A DNA stretch of 64,000 nucleotides. It comes from Rhodocyclales bacterium. Its GTDB lineage: Bacteria > Pseudomonadota > Gammaproteobacteria > Burkholderiales > Rhodocyclaceae. The translations under genes were made by a program, and so were the position numbers. Shown here piece after piece: positions 56,219-64,000 of the stretch. Where the stretch lies: the NCBI GenBank assembly GCA_026399435.1, contig JAPLQX010000039.1:1-64000 (forward strand), read 5' to 3'. The stretch's first letter is position 1, and each line of letters starts with the position of its first letter. The notes below the pieces were generated by a model, which worked only from the letters and a program-made list of their open reading frames with translations, made no database searches and was not told the origin of the DNA.

Positions 56219-56255
56219 TACCGGACGGTACAAAAATATTATACTGGTTGGTATA
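56219..56255. promoter_or_regulatory. Two operator-like inverted repeats between tetR and the WS/DGAT gene
   Basis: TACC-GGAC-GGTA (56219-56230) and TATAC-TGGTTG-GTATA (56240-56255), both with perfect arms, sit in an AT-rich patch in the 130-base divergent gap. They share a TAC...GTA frame, as expected for a dimeric TetR repressor acting on both promoters. Confidence 0.6.
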
Positions 56256-56308
56256 AATTTGTCGGCAGCGCCTGCAGGGTGGAAACTTGCAGCTTTAAAG
56301 GGGAAAGC

Positions 56309-57811
56309 ATGGGCAGGAAAAAGCCGGACGATTCCGGAATCGAAACCCTGAGCGGCGTCGATGGCGCATTCCTCAATCTCGAAACTGCGGCGACGCCGAT
56401 GCATGTCGGTTCGCTGCATTTGTTCGAGAGGCCCCCCGGCTACAAGGGCAACTTCTTCGCCAGCGTCCGCCGCATGATGGAATCGCGCATGGTGCCGGTG
56501 CTGCGTCGCCGCCTGGCGGCCCTGCCGCTGCATCTGGCGAATCCGGTCTGGGTCCAGGACGAGATCGACCTCGATCGGCACATCCGGCGCGTGCGCCTGC
56601 CGAAACCCGGCACCTGGGCGCAGCTCGAGGCGGTGGTGGCCGATCTGCATGCCGAACTGCTCGACCGCTCGCGCCCGCTGTGGATGATGTACGTGTTGGA
56701 GGGCCTGGCCACGGGCGAGAAGGCCTACTACTTCAAGATCCACCACGCCATGCTCGACGGCCAGGCCGGGGTGGCGCTGGCCGGTGCCCTGTTCGATACC
56801 TCGCCGGATGCCTTGCCGGCGCCGAAGCGGAAGGCGCGTCCGGCGTCGGCATCCGGCGCAAAACCGGGTACGCTGGCGCTGGTCGCCGCGGCGTTTCGCC
56901 ACGATGCCGCGCAGTACATCAAGCTGGTGCGCGAACTGCCCGGCGCGGTGCGCACCCTGGCCGCGATTGTGGGCAATTCGGTCAAGAGTTCCGGCGGCAA
57001 GAATCGTGGCGCAGCGGGAACGGAGCATGCGGCGGATTTCGGCGAACTGAAGCGCAGCATCTCCTTCGGTCCGCGCACAGCCTTCAACGTCGCGATAACT
57101 CCCGAACGCGGCTTCGCCACGGCAGCGGTGCCGCGCGCCGAACTGAAGGCCATTGCCGCCGCGAACGACGCGACGGTCAATGACGTCGTGCTGGCGCTAT
57201 GCAGCGGCGCGCTGCGCCGCTACCTGAAGCGCAACGCCGCCATCCCGCGCAAGTCGCTGATCGCCTCGATGCCGATCTCGCTGCGCGAGCAGGGCAACAC
57301 CGAGATGCGCACGCAAGCCACGCTGAGCCTGGTCAGCCTGGCGAGCAATGTCGCCGATCCGCTCAAGCGCTTGCGGGCGATTCGCGATTCGGCGGGCGCC
57401 ACCAAGGCCGTCGCGCGCCAGGCCAAGTCGGTGATACCGACCGATATCCCGCTGATCGGCGTGCCTTGGATACTCGGCGCGCTGGCCTCGCTGTACGGCC
57501 GCCGCGGCGTCGTCGAGACGCTGCCGGTGCTGGCCAACGTGCTGGTTTCCAACGTGCCGGGGCCCCCGGTTCCGCTCTATGTCGACGGCTTGCGCATGAC
57601 CGGCTACTGGCCCTTGTCCATCGTCGAACATGGCGTCGGTCTCAACATCACCCTGATGAGCTATGCTGGTAATTTATGCCTCGGATTTGTTGTCGCCCGC
57701 TGTGCGGTGCCCGATGCGCGCCAGCTGGCGGACGACTTTCTCGATGCCTTTGAGGAGCTGAAGCAGCGCATGCAGAAACCGCCCCGAGCACCCCGCAAAG
57801 CCGCAAAATAG
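56309..57811 (+). CDS. WS/DGAT wax ester synthase / diacylglycerol acyltransferase
   Basis: A 500-aa protein with AAAGGGG before ATG 56309. The catalytic motif HHAMLDG lies at residues 145-151, with the SRPLW segment before it and the NDVVLALCSGALRRYL block in the second half. WS/DGAT enzymes join acyl-CoA with fatty alcohol or diacylglycerol to make wax esters or triacylglycerol at the inner membrane face. First gene of the plus-strand lipid operon opposite tetR. All conserved motifs are present. Confidence 0.93.
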   Translation: MGRKKPDDSGIETLSGVDGAFLNLETAATPMHVGSLHLFERPPGYKGNFFASVRRMMESRMVPVLRRRLAALPLHLANPVWVQDEIDLDRHIRRVRLPKPGTWAQLEAVVADLHAELLDRSRPLWMMYVLEGLATGEKAYYFKIHHAMLDGQAGVALAGALFDTSPDALPAPKRKARPASASGAKPGTLALVAAAFRHDAAQYIKLVRELPGAVRTLAAIVGNSVKSSGGKNRGAAGTEHAADFGELKRSISFGPRTAFNVAITPERGFATAAVPRAELKAIAAANDATVNDVVLALCSGALRRYLKRNAAIPRKSLIASMPISLREQGNTEMRTQATLSLVSLASNVADPLKRLRAIRDSAGATKAVARQAKSVIPTDIPLIGVPWILGALASLYGRRGVVETLPVLANVLVSNVPGPPVPLYVDGLRMTGYWPLSIVEHGVGLNITLMSYAGNLCLGFVVARCAVPDARQLADDFLDAFEELKQRMQKPPRAPRKAAK

Positions 57812-57823
57812 TTGGAAGCCCAC

Positions 57824-58669
57824 ATGCCCACTCGTCGCACCGTTGCCCGCCACGCCCACGTCGGTTCGCCCCACGCACTGCATTCGATGCTGGAGCCGCG
57901 CGCCCTGCTCGAAATGGCGCTGTTGCCCGCATCGCTGCCGCTGCTGATGCAAGCGCCGCGCGGCGACGGCCATCCGGTGCTGCTGCTGCCCGGCTTCATG
58001 GCCGACGAAAAATCGCTGATCGCCCTGAAGCTGTTCCTGCAGCGCAAGGGCTACGAGGTGCACACCTGGGGCCTCGGGCGCAATCTCGGCTTTCGCAGCA
58101 AGCACGCCAGCGCCCTGCCGCAGAAGATCCGCTACCTGCACCACGTCACCGGGCGCAAGGTGAGCCTGGTCGGCTGGAGCCTGGGCGGCGTGTTTTCGCT
58201 CTATGGCGCCGAGAGCACGCTCGAATGCGTGCGCTCGATCATCACACTGGGCAGCCCGGTCAGCGTCGATGCCGCCGGCAGCCAGTCGCCGCCCGCGATC
58301 AAGGCGCTCTACCGGCTGGTGTCGCATCGCCTCGGCGCGGCGGCGCACGTGATGCAGCCGCGCGCCAAGACGCTGCGCGAGCGGCGCCGGCTGGCGATAC
58401 CGACCAGCTGCCTGTATTCGCTGGGCGACGGTGTGGTGCCGCCGCAGGAGGCCACCATCGACGGCGACCCGGCTTTCCACGAGAACATCCAGGTGCCCGG
58501 CAGCCATCTCGGCCTCGGCTTCAACGGCATCGTGCTGGCCATCGTCGCCGACCGCCTGGCGCAGCCCGAAGGCGAGTGGCAGCCGTTCCGTCCGCAGGGC
58601 CTGCTCGGGCGCGTCTGGCGCATGAGCACCGGTGCGGCGCATGATGGCCTGCATGTTCCCGCTGCCTGA
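57824..58669 (+). CDS. Alpha/beta hydrolase (lipase/esterase-like)
   Basis: A 281-aa protein; ATG 57824 with GGAAG upstream. HPVLLLPGFMADEKSLIALK is the oxyanion-hole region, GWSLGGVFSLYGAE the nucleophile elbow (Ser in GWSLG), and SLGDGVVPPQEA plus PGSHLGLGFN the acid and His regions. No signal peptide. It is sandwiched between two WS/DGAT genes, so it may release acyl chains from neutral lipid or transfer them; substrate unknown. Confidence 0.88.
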   Translation: MPTRRTVARHAHVGSPHALHSMLEPRALLEMALLPASLPLLMQAPRGDGHPVLLLPGFMADEKSLIALKLFLQRKGYEVHTWGLGRNLGFRSKHASALPQKIRYLHHVTGRKVSLVGWSLGGVFSLYGAESTLECVRSIITLGSPVSVDAAGSQSPPAIKALYRLVSHRLGAAAHVMQPRAKTLRERRRLAIPTSCLYSLGDGVVPPQEATIDGDPAFHENIQVPGSHLGLGFNGIVLAIVADRLAQPEGEWQPFRPQGLLGRVWRMSTGAAHDGLHVPAA

Positions 58670-58690
58670 AATCCTCACCGGAAGACTCTC

Positions 58691-60220
58691 ATGCGACAAC
58701 TGAGCGAACACGACGCCGCGTACATCTACTCGGACAGCGCCCACGCCAACTCGAACGTCACGCTGCTGCACATCTACGACCAGTCCACCGCGCCCGGCGG
58801 CATCGTCCGCTTCAAGCAGATCCTGGCGCATGTCGAGAGCCGCCTCGGCCAGCTGCCGATCTTCCGCCAGAAGATCCTGCGCGTGCCGCTCGATCTCGAC
58901 TACCCCTACTGGATCGAGGACGAGAGCTTCGACATCGAATACCATGTCCGCCACATCGCGCTGCCCAAGCCCGGCGACTGGCGCCAGTTCTGCATTCAGT
59001 CCTCGCGCATCCACGCCCGCCCGCTCGACCTGCAGCGCCCGTTGTGGGAAATGTATGTGATCGAGGGGCTGGACAGTTTTCTCGATCTGCCGGTGGGCAG
59101 CTTCGCCGTACTGCTGAAGATTCACCATGCCGCGATCGACGTCGCGCATGGCAACGAAATCACCACGCTGTTGCACGACTTCTCGCCCGACTCGGCGCCG
59201 CCTGCGCCGCCCGCGCCGTGGTTTCCCGAGTCGGCCCCGGGCAACCTGGGCCTGCTGGTTCGTGCCGGCGTCAATGTCGCCACTTTTCCGCTGCGCATGG
59301 CGCAACCGCTGGCCCGCAGCTGGACCACGCTGAAGTCCGCCGCGAGCATCTTCGTCGGCGAATTCCTCGGCCGGCCGCACGAATTCCCCATGACGCGCTT
59401 CAACAGCGAAGTCTCGCCGCATCGCGTGTTCGAGACGCGCCGCTTCGCGCTGCAGGATTTCAAGGCGATTCGCACGCTGGCACCCGGTGCCACGGTCAAT
59501 GACGTGGTACTGGCCGTCTGCGCCGGCGGCTTGCGGCGCTACCTCGACATGCAGGGCGAGTTGCCGGACGAGAGTCTGGTCGCCGCGGCGCCGATTGCGA
59601 TCCGCGCCGAGGACGACAGCGACGGCGCGGCGAACTTCTCCTGGGTGCGCGTCGCGCTCGGCACCGACATCGCCGACCCGGTGGAACGCCTGGCCGCGAT
59701 CCAGGCGACCAGCTCGTCCTCGGACGTCATGGCGCAGGCCGTCAGCGCCCACGAACTGACCGATCTGGCACAACGGGCGCCTTCCGCCGCGATCGCCGTC
59801 GCCAGCAAGCTGCTGCGCTCGGCCTCGACTGTGCTCGGCGACTGGGCGCCGCTGGCCAACTGCGCCATCACCAACGTGCCCGGGCCGCAGGTTCCGCTCT
59901 ATCTGCACGGCGCCCGGCTGACTTACCTGTCGGCGATCATGCCGATTGCCGATGGCATGGGGCTGGTGTTCTCGGTGACCAGCTACAGCGACATGATCGT
60001 CGTTTCGATCACCGCCTGCTACGAACAGCTGCCCGATCCCGAAGTCTTCGCCCAGTGCTTGCGCGAGAGCTTCAAGGAATACCTGTCGCTGGTGCGTCCC
60101 GTAACGCGGCGCAGGGCGCGGGTCGCCGCAGTCAAGCCGGCGCCGCGCAAGGCAGTCGCGGCGGTGCCGAAGGTGCCGCGACGCAAGGCAGCTTCCCGCA
60201 TCGCAGCGCATCGGGCATGA
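58691..60220 (+). CDS. Second WS/DGAT-family acyltransferase, variant active-site motif and basic tail
   Basis: A 509-aa protein. The HHxxxD motif is at residues 145-150 (IHHAAIDV), but the following Gly of the usual HHxxxDG is Val. The RPLWEMYVIEG and NDVVLAVCAGGLRRYL segments are intact. After about residue 465 there is a basic Lys/Arg/Pro/Ala tail (RRRARVAAVKPAPRKAV) not found in the first WS/DGAT. It may be an active paralogue with different specificity. Its stop overlaps the next start (ATGA). Confidence 0.9.
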   Translation: MRQLSEHDAAYIYSDSAHANSNVTLLHIYDQSTAPGGIVRFKQILAHVESRLGQLPIFRQKILRVPLDLDYPYWIEDESFDIEYHVRHIALPKPGDWRQFCIQSSRIHARPLDLQRPLWEMYVIEGLDSFLDLPVGSFAVLLKIHHAAIDVAHGNEITTLLHDFSPDSAPPAPPAPWFPESAPGNLGLLVRAGVNVATFPLRMAQPLARSWTTLKSAASIFVGEFLGRPHEFPMTRFNSEVSPHRVFETRRFALQDFKAIRTLAPGATVNDVVLAVCAGGLRRYLDMQGELPDESLVAAAPIAIRAEDDSDGAANFSWVRVALGTDIADPVERLAAIQATSSSSDVMAQAVSAHELTDLAQRAPSAAIAVASKLLRSASTVLGDWAPLANCAITNVPGPQVPLYLHGARLTYLSAIMPIADGMGLVFSVTSYSDMIVVSITACYEQLPDPEVFAQCLRESFKEYLSLVRPVTRRRARVAAVKPAPRKAVAAVPKVPRRKAASRIAAHRA

Positions 60221-61113
60221 GCGGCGCGCCGCTGCACATCGAATACGAGTCCCTCGGCGACCCGTCGCGGCCTGCCATCGTCCTCATCATGGGCCTCGGC
60301 ATGCAGCTGATGGCCTGGCCGGACGACTTCTGCCAGGAACTGGTGGCGCGCGGCTATCGCGTGGTGCGTTTCGACAATCGCGATTGCGGCCTGTCCGGGC
60401 GCGCACCGGGGAAGAAGCGCGCCAACCTGCTGCTGGCCATGGCCGCTTCGGCGCTCGGCCTGCCGGTGCGCACGCCCTACACGCTGGAAGACATGGCCGG
60501 CGACGCCGTCGGCCTGATGGACCGGCTCGGTATAGCGCGCGCCCACATCGTCGGCGCCTCGATGGGCGGCATGATTGCGCAGGTGCTGGCGGCAAAATTT
60601 CCGCAGCGCGTGCTGAGCCTGACGTCGATCATGTCGTCCTCCGGCTACCGCAAAGTCTCGAAGCCTTCCAAGCCGGCGCGTAAGGTGCTGCTGACGCGGC
60701 CCGCCGACCCGAAGGACCCCGAATCGGTGATCGAGCACATGGTCCACATGTTCGGCGTGATCGGCAGCCCCGGTTATCCATCGACGCGCGAGGAACTGCG
60801 CAGCCGCATCGGCCACAGCGTGCGCCGCGCCTACGAGCCGGCCGGCACCGTGCGCCAACTGCTGGCCATCATCGCTTCCGGCGACCGGCGCAAGCTGCTG
60901 CGCACCATCGTCGCGCCGACGCTGGTGATCCACGGCGCCGCCGATCCTCTGGTGCCTCTCGCCGCCGGCCGCGACACCGCGCAGAACATTCCTGGCGCGT
61001 CCCTGCTGGTGATCGAGGGCATGGGCCACGATTTTCCCGCCGCATTGATGCCGCGTCTGGCACAGGCGATTGCGGATCACTGCGACCGCAACGCGGCGAA
61101 GCCGACCGCCTGA
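60217..61113 (+). CDS. Alpha/beta hydrolase
   Basis: A 298-aa protein, MSGAPLHIEYESLGDPSRP. Oxyanion segment IVLIMGLGMQLMAWPDDF, RVVRFDNRDCGLSG, nucleophile elbow IVGASMGGMIAQ, acid in IHGAADPLVP and His in EGMGHDFPAALM. The layout matches soluble esterases or haloperoxidase-like hydrolases. ATG overlaps the WS/DGAT stop by 4 bases. A decayed copy of its 3' end lies at 62423-62482. Confidence 0.9.
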   Translation: MSGAPLHIEYESLGDPSRPAIVLIMGLGMQLMAWPDDFCQELVARGYRVVRFDNRDCGLSGRAPGKKRANLLLAMAASALGLPVRTPYTLEDMAGDAVGLMDRLGIARAHIVGASMGGMIAQVLAAKFPQRVLSLTSIMSSSGYRKVSKPSKPARKVLLTRPADPKDPESVIEHMVHMFGVIGSPGYPSTREELRSRIGHSVRRAYEPAGTVRQLLAIIASGDRRKLLRTIVAPTLVIHGAADPLVPLAAGRDTAQNIPGASLLVIEGMGHDFPAALMPRLAQAIADHCDRNAAKPTA

Positions 61114-61120
61114 TCCGCAA

Positions 61121-62308
61121 ATGACGCGCGTCGGCATCTACTTCGCGGCGGTTCAGTTCCTCTTCGTCACCTGCTGGACGGTGTATGTCATCTTCCTGCC
61201 GCAGCTCGCCGCGCAGGCCGGCATCGAGAAGAAGTGGGTGATCTATATCCTGATGGCCGACCAGGCGATTTTCACGCTCATGGATTTCTCCCTCGGCGTC
61301 GCCGCGGACCGCGTGTCGCGCACCCTGGGCCGGCTCGGAAGGCTGCTGGTGGTGATCACGGCGATTTCCTGCGGCGCCTTCCTGCTGCTGCCCCTGGCCG
61401 CTCCGTCGGGCTCGCCGGCCTTGTTCCTCGCGTTGATCGCGATCTGGGCCATGACGTCCTCGGCCCTGCGCGCGCCGCCCATGATGCTGCTGGGCAAATA
61501 CGTGCCGACGCCGAAACTGCCGTGGGTATCGACGCTGACGCTGCTCGGCATGGGCATCGCCGGCGCGATTGCGCCCTATCTGACGGTGAGCCTGCGCGGC
61601 GTCGATCCGCGGCTGCCCTTCGCGCTCTCCTCGATCGCATTGATCGTTGCCGTCAGCGCCATGCTCTGGGCCGAGAAGCACCTTGCCGGGGCAGCGGCTG
61701 CAACAGCGCCCGAGCCCGTGGTGAAAAAGCCGGTAAGCACCGGCGTCGTCCTCTTCTTTGGCGCCGTGGCCTTGCTCGGGCTGGGCTTCCAGGCGCATTT
61801 CGCGCTCAACTCGGCGCCGCTCTACCTGCGCTTCGCCAAGCCGGCCGAGCTTGATCATCTGATGCCGGTGTTCTGGGTCGGCTTCAATTTGCTGATCTTT
61901 CCGGTCTGCCGCGCCAACGAACGCTTCGGCGGCACCGTCGTGATGGCCGCGGGCGCCGTGCTCGGCGCCCTTGCCTCGGCGCTGGCGGCCGCCGCGCCCT
62001 CGCTGGAGCTGCTGCTGGCGACGCAGTTCCTCGCCGGCGGCGCCTGGGCCGCGGTATTGATGAGCGCAATGACGGCGGCAATCGCCATCGGCCATGTCGG
62101 TCGCGAAGGGGCGGCGACCGGCGGCCTGTTCGCCCTGCTGGCGATCGCCACCTTCACGCGCATGGCGCTGGTGGCCGCCCAGCTGAACAAGGATCCCGCC
62201 GTCAGCGCGATGCTGGTCTGGCTTCCCGGCCTTGCCTGGATGGTCGCCGGCCTGCTGCTGGTGTGGCTGACCCTGCGTTTCCGGGCGCCTGCCCCGAAGT
62301 CTGTCTAA
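61121..62308 (+). CDS. MFS transporter
   Basis: A 395-aa membrane protein starting MTRVGIYFAAVQFLFVTCWT (ATG 61121, 7 bases after the hydrolase stop). About 11-12 hydrophobic segments are visible, with a cytoplasmic loop in the middle near KPVSTGVV and the MFS-like GVAADRVSRTLGR after segment 2. It could carry a lipid precursor, metabolite or drug; substrate unknown. Last gene of the lipid operon. Confidence 0.85.
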   Translation: MTRVGIYFAAVQFLFVTCWTVYVIFLPQLAAQAGIEKKWVIYILMADQAIFTLMDFSLGVAADRVSRTLGRLGRLLVVITAISCGAFLLLPLAAPSGSPALFLALIAIWAMTSSALRAPPMMLLGKYVPTPKLPWVSTLTLLGMGIAGAIAPYLTVSLRGVDPRLPFALSSIALIVAVSAMLWAEKHLAGAAAATAPEPVVKKPVSTGVVLFFGAVALLGLGFQAHFALNSAPLYLRFAKPAELDHLMPVFWVGFNLLIFPVCRANERFGGTVVMAAGAVLGALASALAAAAPSLELLLATQFLAGGAWAAVLMSAMTAAIAIGHVGREGAATGGLFALLAIATFTRMALVAAQLNKDPAVSAMLVWLPGLAWMVAGLLLVWLTLRFRAPAPKSV

Positions 62309-62422
62309 GTGCCTGCCTAAGCGCTTGTCGTTTCGCCCGGCGTCGGATTCTCAAGCCGGCAATCGATGCCGCAGCGTTCCAGTCCCGTGCTGATTTCCGG
62401 GGCGCGGCGCGCCTCGCGTATT

Positions 62423-62482
62423 TTGATGCCGCGCCTGGCGCGGGAGATCGCCGATCACTGCGATCGCCACGCAGTTGTGTGA
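62423..62482 (+). pseudogene. Decayed copy of the 3' end of the upstream hydrolase gene
   Basis: The frame LMPRLAREIADHCDRHAVV followed by a stop matches the end of the hydrolase at 61045-61096 (LMPRLAQAIADHCDRNAA). Over 52 bases 43 agree by my count, about 83%. The upstream part no longer aligns, and there is no start or promoter. It looks like a leftover of a tandem duplication that once held a second hydrolase. Confidence 0.7.
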
Positions 62483-62502
62483 GGCCTGACGGGTATCTTC
62501 AG

Positions 62503-62931
62503 TTAAAACCCAATCGATTCGACGACGGCAACCAGGTCGGCAAAGCTCGCCGATTCGAGTTTCGCCGCCAGTGCGACCTTGTCCAGTCCATCGCAACTGA
62601 ATTTGGTGAATTCCACCTCGATCGGCAGTTCGCGGATTTCCAGCGGCGACATGAAGCCGATGTTGCAGATATGGATGAGGCACAGACGCTCCGGTTCGGT
62701 GAGTTCCAGGCCGTGATACCTCAGCATTTCCAGATAGCGCTCGGCGGTGCGGTTGAGCTTGCCGCTGATCTCCATGGTGTTCTTGTGGCCGTCGGTGAGG
62801 ATCGCGAGCGGCGGGCCGAAGAAGACGGGCGTCTTGCCGACGTTCCGCGTCTTTTCTTCGCGCGTCAGGGCGGGGGCGACCCAAGCGGGATCGCCCCGGA
62901 CCGGATTCGGTTTTTCAGATGAATCCGGCAT
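62503..62931 (-). CDS. Unknown protein linked to a multihaem cytochrome gene
   Basis: A 142-aa protein, MPDSSEKPNPVRGDPAWVAP. The middle contains ISGKLNRTAERYLEMLRYHG and ERLCLIHICNIGFMSPLEIREL, with two Cys near one another. No membrane segment or signal. ATG overlaps the cytochrome stop (TGATG), so they are translated together. I do not recognise the family; an assembly or accessory role for the cytochrome complex is only suggested by position. Confidence 0.75.
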   Translation of the reverse strand: MPDSSEKPNPVRGDPAWVAPALTREEKTRNVGKTPVFFGPPLAILTDGHKNTMEISGKLNRTAERYLEMLRYHGLELTEPERLCLIHICNIGFMSPLEIRELPIEVEFTKFSCDGLDKVALAAKLESASFADLVAVVESIGF

Positions 62932-63767
62932 CAGTGGGCGATGCCATGCACGCGCTCGTACTTGGCGTCCTTCATGCCCTTGGGCAACTGCGGCGGAGCT
63001 TCCGGCGCAAGCTGGACGAAGCCCCGGTTTCTGGCGCCATCCTGGACGTTGTGCGGGTTGTGGCATTCGGTGCAGGTAAACCAGCGCTTCTTGCCCGTGC
63101 TGGCCCATTCGCCGATGCGCTTGCCGTGAATGCCGTCCCGCCAGTCGCGCATCTTGTCGCCGTGGCACTTGCCGCACAGCAGCTGCGGCTGGTCGATGCT
63201 GACCGGGTCGCCGAAGTTGTCCACCAGCATGTTGCGCTTGGTCGTGTGGTGGCAATCGAGACACCAGATGCGGCCGCGACCGTGTTGCAAGTCTTTGGCA
63301 TCGGGCAGCAGGCCCTCCATGGTCGGGATCGCCTTCGGCTTCTTGTCCTTCGGCAGCGTCGGCGGATTGAACGCGGGTCCGACACCGTTATGGCAGGCCG
63401 TGCCGCACATCGGCAGGATGGGCAGATGCTCGGAACGCGGTTTGACGACCGCCTTTCCCGCGGGGATGTTCGCCAGGAGCGGCATGGCGCCCATGGCAAC
63501 GGTGCCGTCGAAGGGATCGCCCCACCAGAGCACCGCACCGGTTTTCGGCGAACACTTGACGTTGGGCCAGCCCGGCTGAAGGTCGCGCTTGGTGACGTCC
63601 GACGCGCCCTTGCGGCTTTCGAAGCAGACCGTTTCCTGTGGTGCTTGCGCCGCGGGCGCTTGTGCCGCCGCTGCCGCCTTCTGCTCCTGCGCAAAGGTTG
63701 GAGTCGTCATGCCGCAGCAGAAGGCGAGGATCATCGTGTGGAATGCAAGTTTTTTCATGATCGTCAT
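62931..63767 (-). CDS. Periplasmic four-haem c-type cytochrome with one CX3CH site
   Basis: A 278-aa exported protein with a signal peptide (about 1-26, ending TPTFA). Haem motifs: CGTACH at 121-126 (CX3CH, one residue longer than usual), CLDCH at 169-173, CGKCH at 198-202, CTECH at 232-236. Two more Cys at about 48 and 72 are not in haem motifs. ATG 63767 is given; ATG 63758 is possible. The gene follows an NrfD-type gene by one base, so the protein is probably the periplasmic electron-transfer subunit of a quinone-linked membrane complex. Confidence 0.9.
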   Translation of the reverse strand: MTIMKKLAFHTMILAFCCGMTTPTFAQEQKAAAAAQAPAAQAPQETVCFESRKGASDVTKRDLQPGWPNVKCSPKTGAVLWWGDPFDGTVAMGAMPLLANIPAGKAVVKPRSEHLPILPMCGTACHNGVGPAFNPPTLPKDKKPKAIPTMEGLLPDAKDLQHGRGRIWCLDCHHTTKRNMLVDNFGDPVSIDQPQLLCGKCHGDKMRDWRDGIHGKRIGEWASTGKKRWFTCTECHNPHNVQDGARNRGFVQLAPEAPPQLPKGMKDAKYERVHGIAH

Positions 63768-63768
63768 C

Positions 63769-64000
63769 TCACTTCGCCGCGACGGCCTGGCCGCCGTACT
63801 TGATATCGCCCTGCAGGATGCCGATGGCGCCCTTGAGCAGGATGGTCAGGATGAAGAAGCCGAACGCCCAGATGCCGAGGGTCATCAGGACCTCGACGAA
63901 GGTCGGGTAGTACTCGGTCACCTCGCCAATGGGGGACGGAATGAAACCGGGAACGATCAGACCCATGCCTTTCTCGATCCAGATGCCTGTGAAAGCCATG
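63769..64000 (-). CDS. NrfD/PsrC-type quinone-interacting membrane subunit, 5' part outside window
   Basis: Only the C-terminal 77 codons are present; the frame is open at the window edge. The sequence GIWIEKGMGLIVPGFIPSP then GEVTEYYPTFVEVLMTLGIWA and a final membrane helix match the C-terminus of NrfD-like membrane subunits. Such proteins oxidise or reduce quinol and pass electrons to periplasmic cytochrome or Fe-S subunits. Together with the cytochrome it forms part of a respiratory complex whose other genes lie beyond the window. Confidence 0.88.
   Translation of the reverse strand, partial: MAFTGIWIEKGMGLIVPGFIPSPIGEVTEYYPTFVEVLMTLGIWAFGFFILTILLKGAIGILQGDIKYGGQAVAAK

Noticed and set aside
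57674-60211. An 845-codon open frame on the minus strand
   Set aside because: Antisense to two WS/DGAT genes and a hydrolase, all with catalytic motifs; the long frame is a product of high GC.

Overview
The window reads as a GC-rich betaproteobacterial chromosome, most likely a Rhodocyclales-type organism. This is inferred from base composition, from the conserved order gloB / SAM methyltransferase / rnhA / dnaQ, from a pilG-pilH-pilI-pilJ-chpA operon, and from the mix of CoA-type catabolism, c-type cytochromes and wax-ester-synthase genes. No rRNA, tRNA, CRISPR array, prophage or insertion sequence was seen. Many genes in the first 30 kb are on the minus strand.

Layout. 0-7.1 kb: a branched-chain-amino-acid-type ABC operon (livK, livH, livM, livG, livF, minus strand) running into a bifunctional enoyl-CoA hydratase/3-hydroxyacyl-CoA dehydrogenase cut by the window start. 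7.4-12.4 kb: housekeeping and small genes (circularly permuted GTPase YlqF, S4 protein, YaiI family, ornithine cyclodeaminase family, a mono-haem cytochrome, SCO1). 12.5-17.1 kb: a dipeptide-type ABC exporter/importer without a binding protein (two permeases and one fused double ATPase). 17.1-19.7 kb: a visibly AT-richer island with an exported hydrolase, an exported thioredoxin-like protein and a BrnT-type toxin-antitoxin pair. 19.7-26.3 kb: MltD, a probably Tat-exported caspase-fold protein, GloB, a methyltransferase, a broken rnhA and dnaQ.

26.3-52 kb is dominated by signal transduction. Three very large hybrid histidine kinases surround a type IV pilus chemosensory (Pil-Chp) operon of seven genes. 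One kinase has a periplasmic Tll0287-like domain with a CxxCH haem motif. One is followed by a REC-HD-GYP c-di-GMP phosphodiesterase. The third carries an HPt domain and a complete bacteriohaemerythrin domain at its C-terminus, and is divergent from an HTH-receiver protein with the DNA-binding domain in front. I read this block as a redox/oxygen- and surface-responsive sensory island that feeds type IV pili and c-di-GMP; the link between the parts is inference.

52-62.3 kb: an aldehyde dehydrogenase / quinone oxidoreductase / SDR / TetR set divergent from two WS/DGAT acyltransferases alternating with two alpha/beta hydrolases and an MFS transporter. TetR-type operators lie between the two arms. 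62.3-64 kb: a decayed copy of a hydrolase 3' end, then (minus strand) a 142-aa unknown protein, a four-haem cytochrome with one CX3CH site, and the C-terminus of an NrfD-type membrane subunit.

The clearest anomalies are the internally deleted, frameshifted rnhA, the LivF Walker A lysine-to-arginine change, the haemerythrin-tailed and haem-tagged kinases, the three tandem His-less modules at the N-terminus of ChpA, and the GC-rich palindromic repeats in several intergenic gaps.
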